Numbered from the stretch's first letter, positions 34,900-45,143 are shown. The stretch is DNA of 64,000 nucleotides from Massilia sp. PAMC28688 (GCF_019443445.1 NZ_CP080378.1:2108001-2172000), one strand, 5' to 3'. The notes: a model not told the origin generated them from the letters alone. Numbers and translations: made by a program.

Positions 34900-35664
34900 A
34901 TGAAAGCCTTAGCCCCAGGAACCGTCATCTTCCATCGCCATCGCGGCTATGGCGTCATTACGCACGTCAATTTACTGACCGGATGGATCTCGGCCCGCTT
35001 CGGCAGCGAAGCGCGCACGCTTGACCTGAACCTGTCCAGCGACGACGTGCAACATGCCGACGGTGAAGCAATCCGGTTTCGCCGCACGCCGCCCGAACGC
35101 ATGCCCCACGCCCGCCTGATGCAGATGGTGCGCAGCCTGCACCAGGCCGGCTACCAGAAGCTGTATCTGTATTCCTGGCCCAAGCCATCCGGCCTGCACT
35201 GGCGCTGGCACCTGTTTACAGGGCAGCGTGACTGGATGCAGCGGCCCTGGCGCGAGGGCTGGTACGGCTCGGGCGCCGAATACAACAATAATCCCGTGAT
35301 GGGCTGGGGCGATTCGCCCGGCGCCACCACCGACGAGCTGATCCACGCACTGGCGCGCTTCGATCCGCAGGGGCTGGCGCAGGCACTGGGCCGGGATGAA
35401 GACCATACCGCCTGGTTCGCCCAGGTATGCGACGCTTTGCTGCCCGGCTACATGTACAGCCTCGACATGGAAGGCAGGGCCGGCAGCGGGCACGAGGCCC
35501 CTCCGGTTCCCGTCATTGCCGTGCGTGCCGGCCTGGCGCCGTACAGCGGCCCCGCCATCGGCTGGCCGCCCGGCTGGGCCGGCTTGTGGACCCGGGCCCA
35601 CGTGATGCCGGCGCCGACGGTTAACCTGACCGGCATTCCCCGGCTGCCGGAAACCTCCGACTAG
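34900..35664 (+). CDS. Conserved hypothetical protein
   Basis: A 254-residue soluble protein. The N-terminal ~60 residues (MKALAPGTVIFHRHRGYGVITHVNLLTGWI) resemble a small beta-barrel similar to CarD/TRCF-type RNA polymerase-interaction modules (short GxVIxxxRGYGVI strand pattern), though this is only a visual impression. The remainder contains a long Trp/His-rich region (GLHWRWHLFTGQRDWMQRPWREGW) and DDELIHALARFDPQGLAQALG-like helices. I cannot assign a function. The ATG at 34900 is preferred to the open extension upstream, which looks non-coding. Its stop overlaps that of the convergent dehydrogenase gene within the tetranucleotide CTAG. Confidence 0.6.
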   Translation: MKALAPGTVIFHRHRGYGVITHVNLLTGWISARFGSEARTLDLNLSSDDVQHADGEAIRFRRTPPERMPHARLMQMVRSLHQAGYQKLYLYSWPKPSGLHWRWHLFTGQRDWMQRPWREGWYGSGAEYNNNPVMGWGDSPGATTDELIHALARFDPQGLAQALGRDEDHTAWFAQVCDALLPGYMYSLDMEGRAGSGHEAPPVPVIAVRAGLAPYSGPAIGWPPGWAGLWTRAHVMPAPTVNLTGIPRLPETSD

Positions 35665-36656
35665 GGCCGCTTGCCCAGTGCCTCGGGGTTGAGGATGCCG
35701 GTCGGCTTGCCTGCCGCATAGTTGACGATGTTTTCAAAGGCGGCGCGAAAATACGTTTCGTAGCTGTCCTGTTCCACATAGCCCAGGTGGGGCGTGGCCA
35801 GCACGGTCGGTATTTTCAGCAGCGGATGATCGGGCGCGGCCGGTTCACTTTCATACACATCAATGGCCGCCATGCCGGGGCGGCCGGCGCGCAGGGCCGC
35901 CTCCAGCGCCCCCTCCTGCAGCAGCTCGGCGCGGCTGGTGTTGACCAGCAAGGCGTCGTGCTTCATGCGCGCCAGGTCCTGCGCCGTGACGATGGCACGG
36001 GTGGCGTCGCCCAGCCGCAGGTGCAGGCTGAGCACGTCCGCCTCCCCGAACAGCGCCTCGCGCGAGGCGGCCGCCTCGTACCCGTCGCTCTCGGCCGCCG
36101 CCCGGCCCGCTGCCGATCCCCACACCAGCACGCGCATGCCGAACGCGCGGCCATAGCCTGCCACCAGCCGGCCAATGTTCCCGTAGCCCCAGATGGCCAG
36201 GGTGCGGCCACGCAGGGACCGCCCCACGCCATTGAGTACCGGGTTGATGGAGGCGGTCTGCCACAGACCATCGCGAAAGTTGTTGGCATACGGTACCAGG
36301 CGCCTGCTGGCCGCCATGATCAGGGCCCACGTCAATTCGGCCGGCGCAACCGGCGAGCCAATTCCTTCCGCTATCGCAATACCGCGTTCCGTTGCGGCGC
36401 TAACATCAATGTGCCCGCTGACCTTGCCGGTCTGGGAAATGAGCCTGAGGTTGGGCAGCCTGGCCAGTACCTGGCGACTCAAGGCGGTGCGTTCGCGGAT
36501 GAGCACGAGGGCGTCAAACGGTGCCAGCCGAATCGCCAGCTGGCCGGCACCGCGCGCGGAATTGGTGAACACCTTGACCTCATGTCCGTGCAAAAGCTGA
36601 AAACAGTCGAGCTGGCGGACGGCATCCTGGAAGTCATCAATTACGGCAATTTTCAT
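35661..36656 (-). CDS. D-2-hydroxyacid dehydrogenase family protein
   Basis: A 331-residue NAD(P)-dependent oxidoreductase. The Rossmann motif is GRTLAIWGYGNIGRLVAGYGRAFGM near residue 150. The catalytic Arg lies in LLVNTSRAELLQEGAL, the Glu in AIDVYESEPAAPDHP, and the His in VLATPHLGYVEQDS, so the R-E-H triad is complete. The N-terminal catalytic domain has LRLISQTGKVSGHIDVSAATERGIAI. Substrate cannot be inferred; phosphoglycerate-dehydrogenase-like specificity is possible. It is transcribed alone, convergent with the preceding gene. Confidence 0.88.
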   Translation of the reverse strand: MKIAVIDDFQDAVRQLDCFQLLHGHEVKVFTNSARGAGQLAIRLAPFDALVLIRERTALSRQVLARLPNLRLISQTGKVSGHIDVSAATERGIAIAEGIGSPVAPAELTWALIMAASRRLVPYANNFRDGLWQTASINPVLNGVGRSLRGRTLAIWGYGNIGRLVAGYGRAFGMRVLVWGSAAGRAAAESDGYEAAASREALFGEADVLSLHLRLGDATRAIVTAQDLARMKHDALLVNTSRAELLQEGALEAALRAGRPGMAAIDVYESEPAAPDHPLLKIPTVLATPHLGYVEQDSYETYFRAAFENIVNYAAGKPTGILNPEALGKRP

Positions 36657-36993
36657 GGAAATTAACAGAAGTTAGCGCGCAAGGCGTAGGTAAATAACAG
36701 GATCACGGGTTTTCGGAATAGCCTACTACATTGGTCGACTATTATTACTACATTTCGGTTCAAATCACGTGTTGGCAGGTGTACAATCGGCGCGAAATCA
36801 AGGTTTTGTCCGGCCCCGATGCCGTCAAAACCAGCACGACCGTTCCACCTGGCCCCTCATGAAAGGGGCTGTCGACAAGACCGCCGTACCGCCGGACCAT
36901 CCTTGCGATCGGGTTCCTGAGCGCAAGCCACAAGCTGACGACGATCCTGCCGTGCCGGGACTAGAAAGAATTCTTATTGGCATTGGAGGTATT
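36657..36993. other. Intergenic leader upstream of pckG
   Basis: This 337-bp gap separates the divergent dehydrogenase and pckG genes. It is AT-rich at 36680-36775 and richer in GC thereafter. TACAAT at about 36782 could be a -10 box, but no good -35 is at the right distance. A leader of about 200 bases before pckG may be transcribed. No other gene or obvious riboswitch is seen. Confidence 0.4.
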
Positions 36994-38859
36994 ATGAATC
37001 AGCCCGTTATGGGTGGCGTTGCAGTCCTGGACGTCCCAGCTTACATCAAGCATCAAAAGCTCATCAATTGGGTCCGTGAAATCGCGGGCCTGACCAAGCC
37101 TGAGCGCATTTACTGGTGCGATGGCTCACAGGAAGAGTACGACCGCCTGTGTGCAGAAATGGTGGCTGCTGGCACCATGAAAAAACTCAACGAAGCAAAA
37201 CGCCCCGGTTCCTACCTGGCCTGTTCCGATCCGACCGATGTGGCGCGCGTGGAAGACCGCACCTATATCTGTTCGGCCACCAAAGAGCAGGCAGGCCCCA
37301 CCAACAACTGGATGGCGCCGGCAGAAATGCGCACCACCCTCAATGGCCTGTTCGACGGCTGCATGCGCGGACGCACCATGTACGTGGTCCCGTTCTCCAT
37401 GGGCCCGCTGGGTTCGCCTATCGCCCACATCGGCGTCGAGCTGTCCGATTCGCCTTACGTTGCCGTCAACATGCGCATCATGACGCGCATGGGCAAGGCC
37501 GTCTACGACGTGCTGGGGACCGATGGCGACTTCGTGCCGGCCGTGCACACCGTGGGCGCTCCCCTGGCCGCCGGCCAGAAGGACGTGCCATGGCCATGCA
37601 ACCCCACCAAGTACATCGTCCACTATCCTGAGACGCGCGAAATCTGGTCCTACGGTTCCGGCTACGGCGGCAACGCGCTGCTGGGCAAGAAGTGCTTTGC
37701 GCTGCGCATCGCCTCCAATATGGGCTTCCAGGAAGCGCAGAACGGCGGCACCGGCTGGCTGGCCGAACACATGCTCATTCTCGGCGTGGAGTCGCCCGAA
37801 GGCAAGAAGCACTACGTGGCGGCGGCATTCCCGTCCGCTTGCGGCAAGACCAATTTCGCCATGCTGATCCCGCCCGGCAGCTTCAATGGCTGGAAAGTGA
37901 CCACCATCGGCGACGACATCGCCTGGATCAAGCCCGGTGCCGATGGCCGCCTGTACGCGATCAATCCGGAAGCGGGCTACTTCGGCGTTGCCCCCGGCAC
38001 CAACACCAAGACCAACAGCAACTGCATGGCGTCGATGGACAAGAACACCATCTTCACCAACGTGGCGCTGACCGACGACGGCGACGTGTGGTGGGAAGGC
38101 CTGACCAAGGAAGCGCCTGCGCACCTGATCGACTGGCAGGGCAAGGACTGGACCCCGGCGTCCGGCACCAAGGCTTCGCACCCCAACGCGCGCTTTACCG
38201 TGGCTGCGACCCAGAACCCGGTGATCGATCCGGCCTGGGACGATCCTGCGGGCGTGCCGATTTCGGCCTTCATTTTCGGTGGCCGCCGTTCGACCACGGT
38301 GCCGCTGGTAACCGAAGCGCGCAACTGGACCGAAGGCGTGTACATGGCTGCCACCATGGGTTCGGAAACCACCGCCGCCGCTGCCGGCCAGATGGGCATT
38401 GTGCGCCGCGACCCGTTCGCCATGCTGCCCTTCATTGGCTACAACATGAGCGATTACTTTGCCCACTGGCTCAACCTGGGCAAGAAGATCGGCGAAAAGA
38501 ACCCGGCCGCGCTGCCGAAGATTTACTGCGTCAACTGGTTCCGCACCGATGCCGACGGCAAGTTTGTCTGGCCTGGCTTTGGCGACAATATGCGCGTGCT
38601 CAAGTGGATGCTCGAGCGCATCGACGGCACCGCCGGCGGCACCGAAAACGTGTTTGGCACCACCCCGAACTATGCCGACCTGAACTGGGACGGCCTCGAT
38701 TTCACCCAGGAGCAGTTCGACACGATCACCTCGATCGACAAGGACGCCTGGCAAGAAGAACTCAAGCTCCACTCGGAGCTGTTTGAGAAGCTTGCGTACC
38801 ACCTGCCACAAGAACTGGTGGACACGAAAGCAGCACTCGAAAAGCGCCTGGCGTCATAA
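36994..38859 (+). CDS. pckG: Phosphoenolpyruvate carboxykinase (GTP)
   Basis: A 621-residue GTP-type PEPCK, the expected length for the family. The P-loop-like kinase motif lies in [18 protein letters not shown] near residue 287, with the active-site Cys of GTP-PEPCKs in ACGKTN. Other signatures are [34 protein letters not shown] and [12 protein letters not shown]. It interconverts oxaloacetate and PEP, using GTP, as the first committed step of gluconeogenesis. The ATG at 36994 is preceded by GGAGG at 36985-36989; a longer open frame upstream is not coding. A terminator follows 20 bp downstream. Confidence 0.96.
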   Translation: MNQPVMGGVAVLDVPAYIKHQKLINWVREIAGLTKPERIYWCDGSQEEYDRLCAEMVAAGTMKKLNEAKRPGSYLACSDPTDVARVEDRTYICSATKEQAGPTNNWMAPAEMRTTLNGLFDGCMRGRTMYVVPFSMGPLGSPIAHIGVELSDSPYVAVNMRIMTRMGKAVYDVLGTDGDFVPAVHTVGAPLAAGQKDVPWPCNPTKYIVHYPETREIWSYGSGYGGNALLGKKCFALRIASNMGFQEAQNGGTGWLAEHMLILGVESPEGKKHYVAAAFPSACGKTNFAMLIPPGSFNGWKVTTIGDDIAWIKPGADGRLYAINPEAGYFGVAPGTNTKTNSNCMASMDKNTIFTNVALTDDGDVWWEGLTKEAPAHLIDWQGKDWTPASGTKASHPNARFTVAATQNPVIDPAWDDPAGVPISAFIFGGRRSTTVPLVTEARNWTEGVYMAATMGSETTAAAAGQMGIVRRDPFAMLPFIGYNMSDYFAHWLNLGKKIGEKNPAALPKIYCVNWFRTDADGKFVWPGFGDNMRVLKWMLERIDGTAGGTENVFGTTPNYADLNWDGLDFTQEQFDTITSIDKDAWQEELKLHSELFEKLAYHLPQELVDTKAALEKRLAS

Positions 38860-38879
38860 GCGGCGAGCTCTTTTCGATC

Positions 38880-38910
38880 AAGGCGCGTCTTCGGATGCGC
38901 CTTTTTTTTC
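38880..38910 (+). terminator. Terminator after pckG
   Basis: AAGGCGC (38880-38886) pairs with GCGCCTT (38897-38903) across a short loop and enters an eight-T tract. It is a good rho-independent terminator. Confidence 0.85.
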
Positions 38911-38995
38911 GCCCACCCGGCTGCGTGGTGACAAAGCACGCAACTTGCGCGCCCGGTTCATGGCAAGATACGCATTTGCAGCAGAACCGAATATC

Positions 38996-39544
38996 ATGCA
39001 GATGCAATTATTTTGTGCAGCTTTGGCATGTGCGCTTGTTGTTACCGACGCCCGTGCAGCTGAAAAAGAAAAGTCACCCGAAGAGATCAAGCGCGGCATC
39101 GTGGACGCCGTGCGCCGCTACGCCAACGCCATCTCCTGCCCCGGCGTCAAGGTGAGGACTGACGACGCGCTGGCACTGATCCCGGTGGAAGACGACGAGC
39201 GCATGCTGCCCAAGTATGTGGTGCTGTGGTCGGGCGACCTGGGATGCTTCGGCGGCGCCGGCATCGAGGCCACGCACCTTGCCGTGGCCACCATCAGCAG
39301 CGGCAAGTACATCGTTGACCCGCGCCTGTCCTCGCCCGTGGTGACGTTTGAAAGCCCGGTGCGCTTCGTCAAGCGCGTGGTGAGCTACACCCCCGACAGT
39401 ATGACCCTGCAGGGCAATGTCTTCGGTCCCCAGGACCGGCGCGACCCGTCCATTCCCGTGCGCTTCACGGTCAAGGTGGACGACAAAGGAAACTGGATCA
39501 TGACCGACAAGCGGGTGCTGCCGCTGGGGACTGCCGGCGGCTGA
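38996..39544 (+). CDS. Hypothetical periplasmic protein
   Basis: A 182-residue exported protein. A signal peptide is visible at residues 1-19 (MQMQLFCAALACALVVTDA, cleavage about RAAEK). The mature protein has two Cys (ISCPGVKV and DLGCFGGAG) that could form a disulfide, and a beta-rich core (YVVLWSGDLGCFGGAGIEATHLAVATI, RFTVKVDDKGNWIMTDKRVLPL). I do not recognise a named family. Alternative in-frame ATG at 38960 would give a longer N-terminus. It ends directly before the convergent P-loop protein gene. Confidence 0.7.
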   Translation: MQMQLFCAALACALVVTDARAAEKEKSPEEIKRGIVDAVRRYANAISCPGVKVRTDDALALIPVEDDERMLPKYVVLWSGDLGCFGGAGIEATHLAVATISSGKYIVDPRLSSPVVTFESPVRFVKRVVSYTPDSMTLQGNVFGPQDRRDPSIPVRFTVKVDDKGNWIMTDKRVLPLGTAGG

Positions 39545-40015
39545 TTAGGCCGTCACTTCGCGCCTGGCGCCCGTCCACGTGTCGAATACGCGCCGATGCC
39601 AGGCGTACGAGCAGCGGTCGGTGCGCACATAATAGTCGGCCACCCAGTCCAGCAAAAACGGCAGCATGCTGTCCTGCTGTTCTTTCGATGCGTACTTGTG
39701 TGGCTCCCAGGGCCGCCGGCCATTGTTGGCCAGGCAGGCCGCACGCCCCGGATTCATGAATACCAGCTCCGTGCATGAAGGCAGGGCGGCCTCCACCAGG
39801 TCGCCGTAGCAGCCTTCCACCACCCAGGCCGCGTGCCTTTCGGTGAAAGCGCGCAGGTCGGCCAGCACATCTGACTGCGGCCGTTCCACCGCCACCAGTC
39901 CAGGCACGAACACGATGGTGTCGAGGTCGAGATGGGCTATGCCATGCTGCGCCGCCAGCGCGCGCGCGTGCCACGACTTGCCCGAACCCGAATTGCCCAT
40001 GATGAGCACGCGCAT
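39545..40015 (-). CDS. P-loop NTPase, topology modulation/adenylate kinase-like
   Basis: A 156-residue nucleotide-binding protein. Walker A is GNSGSGKS at residues 7-14 (MRVLIMGNSGSGKSWHARAL). HLDLDTIVFVPG is the second motif typical of small kinases related to topology-modulation protein FlaR and shikimate/adenylate kinase folds. The C-terminal part has a lid-like basic region (RRVFDTWTGARREV). Substrate unknown. Its ATG lies two bases after the uvrA stop, so it is almost certainly translated from the same SOS-controlled transcript. Confidence 0.75.
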   Translation of the reverse strand: MRVLIMGNSGSGKSWHARALAAQHGIAHLDLDTIVFVPGLVAVERPQSDVLADLRAFTERHAAWVVEGCYGDLVEAALPSCTELVFMNPGRAACLANNGRRPWEPHKYASKEQQDSMLPFLLDWVADYYVRTDRCSYAWHRRVFDTWTGARREVTA

Positions 40016-40017
40016 GC

Positions 40018-42867
40018 TCAGGCCTTGAGCAAGGGTCCCAGGTATTTGCCGGTGACGCTGTCCGGATTTTTCGCCACGTCTTCCGGCGTGCCGGCGGCGA
40101 TGATCTGGCCACCGCCCGCGCCGCCTTCCGGTCCCAGGTCCACGATCCAGTCCGCGGTCTTGATCACGTCCAGGTTGTGCTCGATGATCACCAGTGTATT
40201 GCCCTGGTCGCGCAGGCGGTGGATCACCTTGAGCAGCAGGTCAATGTCATGGAAATGCAGGCCCGTGGTCGGCTCGTCCAGGATGTACAGCGTGCGGCCG
40301 GTATCGCGCTTGGACAGCTCCAGCGACAGCTTGACACGCTGCGCCTCGCCACCGGACAGCGTGGTGGCGCTCTGCCCCAGCTTGATGTAGCCAAGGCCCA
40401 CGTGGAGCAGCGTTTGCAGCTTGCGCGCGATGACCGGCACCGCCTTGAAGAATTCGTGCGCATCCTCCACCGTCATGTCCAGCACTTCGGTGATGTTCTT
40501 GCCCTTGTAGTTCACTTCCAGCGTTTCGCGGTTATAGCGCTTGCCGTGGCAGACATCGCACGGCACGTACACGTCCGGCAAAAAGTGCATCTCCACCTTG
40601 GTCACGCCATCGCCCTGGCACGCTTCGCAGCGGCCGCCCTTGACGTTGAACGAGAAGCGCCCGGCGCTGTAGCCGCGCTCCTTGGCCGACGGCACGCCCG
40701 AGAACAGGTCGCGGATCGGCGTGAACACACCGGTGTAGGTGGCCGGGTTCGAGCGCGGCGTGCGCCCGATGGGCGCCTGGTCGACCGAGATCACCTTGTC
40801 GAAGTGTTCCAGGCCGCTGATCGAATCGTGCGGCGCAGGCTCCGTCTGCGAGCCGTACAGGTGGCGCGACAGGGCGGGATACAGCGTGTCGTTTACCAGC
40901 GACGACTTGCCCGAACCCGATACGCCGGTCACGCAGGTGAGCAGGCCCACCGGCAGCTTGAGGGACACCTTTTTCAGGTTGTTGCCGGTGGCGCCCGTGA
41001 TGACAAGCTGGCGATTGGGATCGGCCACATGGCGCTTCTTGGGCACTGCGATCTTGAGCGCGCCGCTCAGGTACTTGGCGGTCAGGGACTTCTTGTTCTT
41101 CATGATGTCCTTGAGCGTGCCTTCGGCGATGATTTCGCCGCCATGCACGCCCGCGCCAATGCCCATGTCGACAATATAGTCGGCGGTGCGGATCGCGTCT
41201 TCATCATGTTCCACCACCAGCACGCTGTTACCGATGTCGCGCAGGTGCTTGAGCGTGTCGATCAGGCGGTCGTTGTCGCGCTGGTGCAGGCCGATGGATG
41301 GTTCGTCGAGCACGTACATCACGCCGGTCAGGCCCGAGCCGATCTGCGAGGCCAGGCGAATGCGCTGCGCTTCGCCGCCGGAGAGCGTGTCGGCGCTGCG
41401 GTCGAGCGACAGGTAATCGAGGCCCACGTTATTGAGAAACTGCAGGCGCGAGACGATTTCCTTGATCACGCGGTCGGCAATGTCCTTCTTGGCGCCCTTG
41501 AGGGTGAGCTTTTCAAAGAACTCCAGGCACTGGCGCAGGGGCTTCCTGGCCACTTCATAAATGGCGCGCTGCTGCTTGCCGGTGCCGACCTTGACGTTGC
41601 GCGCCTCGATGCGCAGGCGCGCGCCGTCACAGGCCGGGCACTGTTTTTCGTTGATGAACTTTGCCAGTTCTTCCTTGACCGCCATCGAATCGGTTTCGCG
41701 GTAGCGGCGCGACAGGTTGGTGACCACGCCTTCGAACGTATGCTCGCGAACCACCGTGCGACCGCGCTCGTTCACATAGGTGAACGGGATGGTGGTCTTG
41801 CCGGAGCCGTGCAGCACCGCCTGCTGCGCCGACTCGGGCAGCTTTTCAAACGGCGTGTCGATGTCGAATTCGTAGTACGCGGCCAGATTGGACAGCATCT
41901 GGAAGTAGAACTGGTTGCGGCGGTCCCACCCCTTGACGGCGCCTGACGCGAGCGACAGGTTGGGGAAGGCGACGATGCGGCGCGGGTCGAAAAACTCGAT
42001 GTGGCCCAGGCCATCGCATTCTTGGCAGGCGCCCATCGGGTTATTGAAGGAGAACAGGCGCGGTTCGAGCTCCTGCAGCGAGTAGCCGCAGGTGGTACAG
42101 GCGAACTTGTTGGAGTAGACGTGCTCCTCGCCGCCTTCCATTTCAAGTACCACTGCGCGGCCGTCGGCCAGGCGCAGGGCAGTCTCGAAGCTTTCGGCCA
42201 GGCGCTGCTTGATCTCGGCATTGACCTTCACGCGGTCGATGACGACGTCAATGGTGTGCTTCTCGGTCTTTTTCAGCTTGGGCAGGTCGTCGATCTCGTA
42301 GATCTTGGCCGCGTGGGTGCCGCTCTGGATACGAAAACGAACGAAGCCCTGGGCCTGCATCGATTCGAACAGGTCGGAATGCTCGCCCTTGCGGTTGGCC
42401 ACCACGGGTGCCAGGATCATGAGCTTGGTGTCTTCGGCCATGTCGAGCACCGCGTCCACCATTTGCGACACTGTCTGCGCAGCGAGCGCATGGTCCGGGT
42501 GGTTCGGGCAGTAGGGCGTGCCCACGCGCGCGTACAGCAGGCGCAGATAGTCGTGAATCTCGGTGACCGTGCCGACGGTGGAACGCGGATTGTGCGAGGT
42601 GGCTTTCTGCTCGATGGAGATGGCAGGCGACAGGCCTTCGATCAGGTCCACATCGGGCTTTTCCATCAGTTGCAGGAATTGGCGCGCGTAGGCCGAGAGC
42701 GACTCGACATAGCGGCGCTGGCCCTCGGCATACAGCGTGTCGAACGCAAGCGAAGACTTGCCGGAGCCGGACAGGCCGGTGATCACGATCAGCTTGTTGC
42801 GGGGCAGGTCGAGATTGATGTTCTTCAGGTTGTGCGTACGTGCGCCGCGGATGCGGATCTGTTCCAT
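40018..42867 (-). CDS. uvrA: Excinuclease ABC subunit UvrA
   Basis: A 949-residue UvrA, of standard length. It has two ABC-type ATPase modules: the N-terminal P-loop [20 protein letters not shown] near residue 32 and the C-terminal P-loop [19 protein letters not shown] near residue 650. Both LSGGEAQR signatures are present. Zinc-binding CxxC pairs occur ([13 protein letters not shown] CTTCGY and [17 protein letters not shown]). The [17 protein letters not shown] start is the family N-terminus. UvrA recognises DNA damage and loads UvrB for nucleotide excision repair. It is divergent from ssb across a region with a LexA-type palindrome. Confidence 0.97.
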   Translation of the reverse strand: MEQIRIRGARTHNLKNINLDLPRNKLIVITGLSGSGKSSLAFDTLYAEGQRRYVESLSAYARQFLQLMEKPDVDLIEGLSPAISIEQKATSHNPRSTVGTVTEIHDYLRLLYARVGTPYCPNHPDHALAAQTVSQMVDAVLDMAEDTKLMILAPVVANRKGEHSDLFESMQAQGFVRFRIQSGTHAAKIYEIDDLPKLKKTEKHTIDVVIDRVKVNAEIKQRLAESFETALRLADGRAVVLEMEGGEEHVYSNKFACTTCGYSLQELEPRLFSFNNPMGACQECDGLGHIEFFDPRRIVAFPNLSLASGAVKGWDRRNQFYFQMLSNLAAYYEFDIDTPFEKLPESAQQAVLHGSGKTTIPFTYVNERGRTVVREHTFEGVVTNLSRRYRETDSMAVKEELAKFINEKQCPACDGARLRIEARNVKVGTGKQQRAIYEVARKPLRQCLEFFEKLTLKGAKKDIADRVIKEIVSRLQFLNNVGLDYLSLDRSADTLSGGEAQRIRLASQIGSGLTGVMYVLDEPSIGLHQRDNDRLIDTLKHLRDIGNSVLVVEHDEDAIRTADYIVDMGIGAGVHGGEIIAEGTLKDIMKNKKSLTAKYLSGALKIAVPKKRHVADPNRQLVITGATGNNLKKVSLKLPVGLLTCVTGVSGSGKSSLVNDTLYPALSRHLYGSQTEPAPHDSISGLEHFDKVISVDQAPIGRTPRSNPATYTGVFTPIRDLFSGVPSAKERGYSAGRFSFNVKGGRCEACQGDGVTKVEMHFLPDVYVPCDVCHGKRYNRETLEVNYKGKNITEVLDMTVEDAHEFFKAVPVIARKLQTLLHVGLGYIKLGQSATTLSGGEAQRVKLSLELSKRDTGRTLYILDEPTTGLHFHDIDLLLKVIHRLRDQGNTLVIIEHNLDVIKTADWIVDLGPEGGAGGGQIIAAGTPEDVAKNPDSVTGKYLGPLLKA

Positions 42868-42993
42868 GTATAGGGCCTTAAACGGGTCAGCTAGTACTAT
42901 AGCCGTGAATCGAAAGCGATGCCTGCGGCCGCCACGGCTGCTGTGTTCGCAGGCGGGCGGATCGCGTATTGAGATAAATCAGGGAAATTGGCG

Positions 42994-43027
42994 GCATGAA
43001 TACTGTATATAATACCAGTATTCATGC
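42994..43027. promoter_or_regulatory. LexA-type box between uvrA and ssb
   Basis: GCATGAATACTG (42994-43005) and CAGTATTCATGC (43016-43027) are a perfect 12-bp inverted repeat with a ten-base TA-rich spacer. The core at 43003-43018 is CTGT-N8-CCAG, one base off the canonical CTGT-N8-ACAG. It resembles the dinB box (shared AATACTGTAT). It lies about 127 bp from the uvrA start and 123 bp from the ssb start, so it could serve both. Confidence 0.85.
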
Positions 43028-43149
43028 CAGGCGCAAACGGATGACGGACGCACAATAACCTCCTGCAACCGGGGGTGGGTGACATATAATCCACGTCTGG
43101 CAAAAATTATCGTGCTGTGGTGTTAGCCACGGTCCTACAGGAGTATTTC

Positions 43150-43641
43150 ATGGCATCAGTCAACAAAGTCATCATCGTCGGTAATCTGGGTCGCGATCCC
43201 GAGATCCGCTACATGCCGAGCGGAGACGCAATCGCCAACATCGCCGTGGCAACCTCGTACAAATCAAAAGACAAGAACACGGGCGAGCAGCGCGAGACCA
43301 CCGAGTGGCACCGCATTTCCTTCTTTGGCCGCCTGGCCGAGATCGTCGGCCAGTACCTGAAAAAAGGTTCCTCGGTGTATGTGGAAGGCCGCCTGCAGAC
43401 GCGCAAGTACACCGACAAGGATGGTGTGGAAAAATACGCGACCGACATCGTGGCTGAAAACATGCAGATGCTGGGCGGACGCCAGGGCATGGGCGGCGGC
43501 GACAGCATGGATGACGGCGGCGGCTATGAAGCCCCGCAGCGCCAGGCACCGCAACGCCAGGCGCCACCGGCACCGGCCGCACGCCCGGCACCAAAGCCGG
43601 CGCCGAACTTCTCGGATATGGATGACGACATTCCGTTCTAA
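43150..43641 (+). CDS. ssb: Single-stranded DNA-binding protein
   Basis: A 163-residue SSB. The N-terminal ~110 residues form the OB fold ([48 protein letters not shown]). A Gly/Gln/Pro-rich linker follows, and the acidic tip DMDDDIPF is the conserved partner-binding tail. It coats single-stranded DNA in replication and repair. The start at 43150 follows AGGAG at 43139-43143, and the longer open frame upstream is ignored. It is divergent from uvrA with a shared LexA-type box. Confidence 0.97.
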   Translation: MASVNKVIIVGNLGRDPEIRYMPSGDAIANIAVATSYKSKDKNTGEQRETTEWHRISFFGRLAEIVGQYLKKGSSVYVEGRLQTRKYTDKDGVEKYATDIVAENMQMLGGRQGMGGGDSMDDGGGYEAPQRQAPQRQAPPAPAARPAPKPAPNFSDMDDDIPF

Positions 43642-43668
43642 GACTTACCTTACTTTTTGTTGATTAAG

Positions 43669-43701
43669 GCCTGTTCTCCGAGAAGAGAACAGGCTTTTTC
43701 T
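43669..43701 (+). terminator. Terminator after ssb
   Basis: GCCTGTTCTC (43669-43678) pairs with GAGAACAGGC (43685-43694) over a six-base loop and ends in a T-run. It is a good rho-independent terminator. Confidence 0.9.
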
Positions 43702-43802
43702 TTACCCACACTTGCTTGTGTGGTTAAGAGCGCCTAACAAAACCTCTCGACATACCTCCAACAGATGAGTGAGCAGGCAGGCGAAAGAAGCGCTTGGTGG
43801 AT

Positions 43803-43826
43803 GTCCGCTCGCGCCCCGAAGCGGAC
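43803..43826. repeat. Small foldback element
   Basis: GTCCGCT (43803-43809) pairs with AGCGGAC (43820-43826), flanked by the further short repeat ATGTCCG/GACGTCCG. It sits between ssb and the accessory gene run. Similar foldbacks with GTCCGC halves are common intergenic repeats in proteobacteria; I see only this one clear copy here. Confidence 0.4.
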
Positions 43827-43857
43827 GTCCGCATTATGACGTTGCTCGATCAAATAA

Positions 43858-44268
43858 TTACCCCTGTGCATCGGGTGGGACTCTGCCAACCTCTGAAAGC
43901 TGTTGTAACAGCGCGGGCAAGTAGGTCTGATCAATTTCAAATTCAAACTCTAGCTTGTTTCCGTAGCAGGCTACGTACCAAGCACTCCCGTTGACTTCGA
44001 TACCTCCTCGCCCGTTTCCCTCTAGCGTGAGCATGAGTTGCTCATCCCTAGGCCAGAGTCGAGCTGTACCGCTGAGCTGGTCATAGAGCGTTTCAAGCTC
44101 AACCGCGAAACGTCGGAAATCGGCGTCTTCGAAATGAGCAGATATTGAAGCGCTGAAGCCCCGTACTCTGACCTCAACATCACAGATCACCCAGTCATCA
44201 GTTGGGTGACGATAGCGAATGTCTATCCCGACGAACTCCGAGTGGTTTCCGATACGTAGTGGGTACAC
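43858..44268 (-). CDS. Hypothetical protein, WapI-like immunity family (tentative)
   Basis: A 136-residue soluble protein. The order of a strand-rich N-terminus (ICDVEVRVRGFSASISAHFEDADF), a helix (FRRFAVELETLYDQLSGTARLWPRD), and then LTLEGNGRGGIEVNG and FEFEIDQTYLPALLQQLSEV is that of small bacterial proteins annotated as WapI-like immunity proteins. The resemblance is by eye. If it holds, it would neutralise a contact-dependent or polymorphic toxin; no toxin gene is visible nearby. Base composition is visibly poorer in GC than the flanking ssb region. Confidence 0.5.
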   Translation of the reverse strand: MYPLRIGNHSEFVGIDIRYRHPTDDWVICDVEVRVRGFSASISAHFEDADFRRFAVELETLYDQLSGTARLWPRDEQLMLTLEGNGRGGIEVNGSAWYVACYGNKLEFEFEIDQTYLPALLQQLSEVGRVPPDAQG

Positions 44269-44526
44269 AAGCCTCCCCCTGAATGATTTTGCCCGGCTCT
44301 TTCCGACCGATGGTTCTTGGCCGATTTGGGACGTTCGCGAAGGGCCGTGGCGCGGGTTCTAGAGGGTCGAATGCTCCGGCTACCTCGGCGCTTTCGCGCT
44401 TTTATACAGCCTGGGCCGATCTCTGCCGTTCGGCATGATATCAGTTGCGAGGATGCAAGAGCACGAGGCGGTCTCGACAGGCAGCTATCGCCCCATTCCG
44501 GACATTCGAAATTCCAGTTCTCATTT

Positions 44527-44796
44527 CTAAGTATTGCTTTCAACTGCTTCTATCGCTGCTTTAAGCAGCCGCACTAGCTCTTTGGCCTGCGTAACGTCCA
44601 GTTCTACTTCAGTGTGACCAGTGACGTCCGCGTTCGAAATGCTATCGTCGGAGATGTCTGTAGTCCGTCTATCGTGGTCCGGATGAAGGTTCCATACTTC
44701 AATGTTGACGTGTCCTGGGTGAATATTAGGAAGCACCTCGACAAAGCCAGACCTGTACGAAACACCTTTGCAGTAAATTTTTGGGGATTGCTGCAC
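44527..44796 (-). CDS. Hypothetical small protein
   Basis: An 89-residue acidic protein with no recognised family. A strand-rich middle (GFVEVLPNIHPGHVNIEVWNL) is followed by VELDVTQAKELVRLLKAAIEAVE, a typical terminal helix. The apparent start is GTG at 44796. It lies 17 bases after the upstream DUF3592 gene on the same strand, so they are probably one transcript. Size and neighbourhood resemble immunity-type genes, but the sequence gives no direct evidence. The 258 bases to the next gene hold no convincing ORF. Confidence 0.5.
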   Translation of the reverse strand: MQQSPKIYCKGVSYRSGFVEVLPNIHPGHVNIEVWNLHPDHDRRTTDISDDSISNADVTGHTEVELDVTQAKELVRLLKAAIEAVESNT

Positions 44797-44813
44797 CTAG
44801 CGAGCGGCGCGGG

Positions 44814-45143
44814 TTACATAGCTGACTCAGCAATACGAGCTAGTCCTGGAGTGATCCAAGAATATACAACATGTATTTGCGAGCCAACCGGAGGTCCAGA
44901 TTCGAATGGCGCAACAAACACGTAGTCTCGAACTGTGATCACGCTGTGAGTTCCCCCGTGCGTGAATTCGGCCACTACTTCCCACAGGTGACCATCAGTG
45001 GCTCTCGATTCGACAACCGTGGCAACAGTATCGATACCTTGCTTTTTCAAGTGAAAAAGTTCTAGGCGTCTTTTGACCATGCACCACGCTCCTATGCCCA
45101 GCGCTCCAATCGCAGCAGCGATGCCAACGCTAAAATCACTCAT
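44814..45143 (-). CDS. DUF3592-like membrane protein
   Basis: A 109-residue protein: an N-terminal hydrophobic segment (about 1-20, MSDFSVGIAAAIGALGIGAW) followed by a soluble beta domain. The pattern LKKQGIDTVATVVESRA, then EVVAEFTHGGTHSVITVRDYV and PPVGSQIHVVYSWITPGLARI, fits the DUF3592 family. Function is unknown. The start ATG overlaps the stop of the gene before it (TCAT on the plus strand, ATGA on the minus), suggesting coupling; the frame is open further upstream but without matching sequence. Confidence 0.65.
   Translation of the reverse strand: MSDFSVGIAAAIGALGIGAWCMVKRRLELFHLKKQGIDTVATVVESRATDGHLWEVVAEFTHGGTHSVITVRDYVFVAPFESGPPVGSQIHVVYSWITPGLARIAESAM

Noticed and set aside
44223-44543. 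106-codon minus-strand frame between two small genes
   Set aside because: It overlaps the start of the 43858 gene and has Ser/Arg/Pro composition without protein-like patterns.
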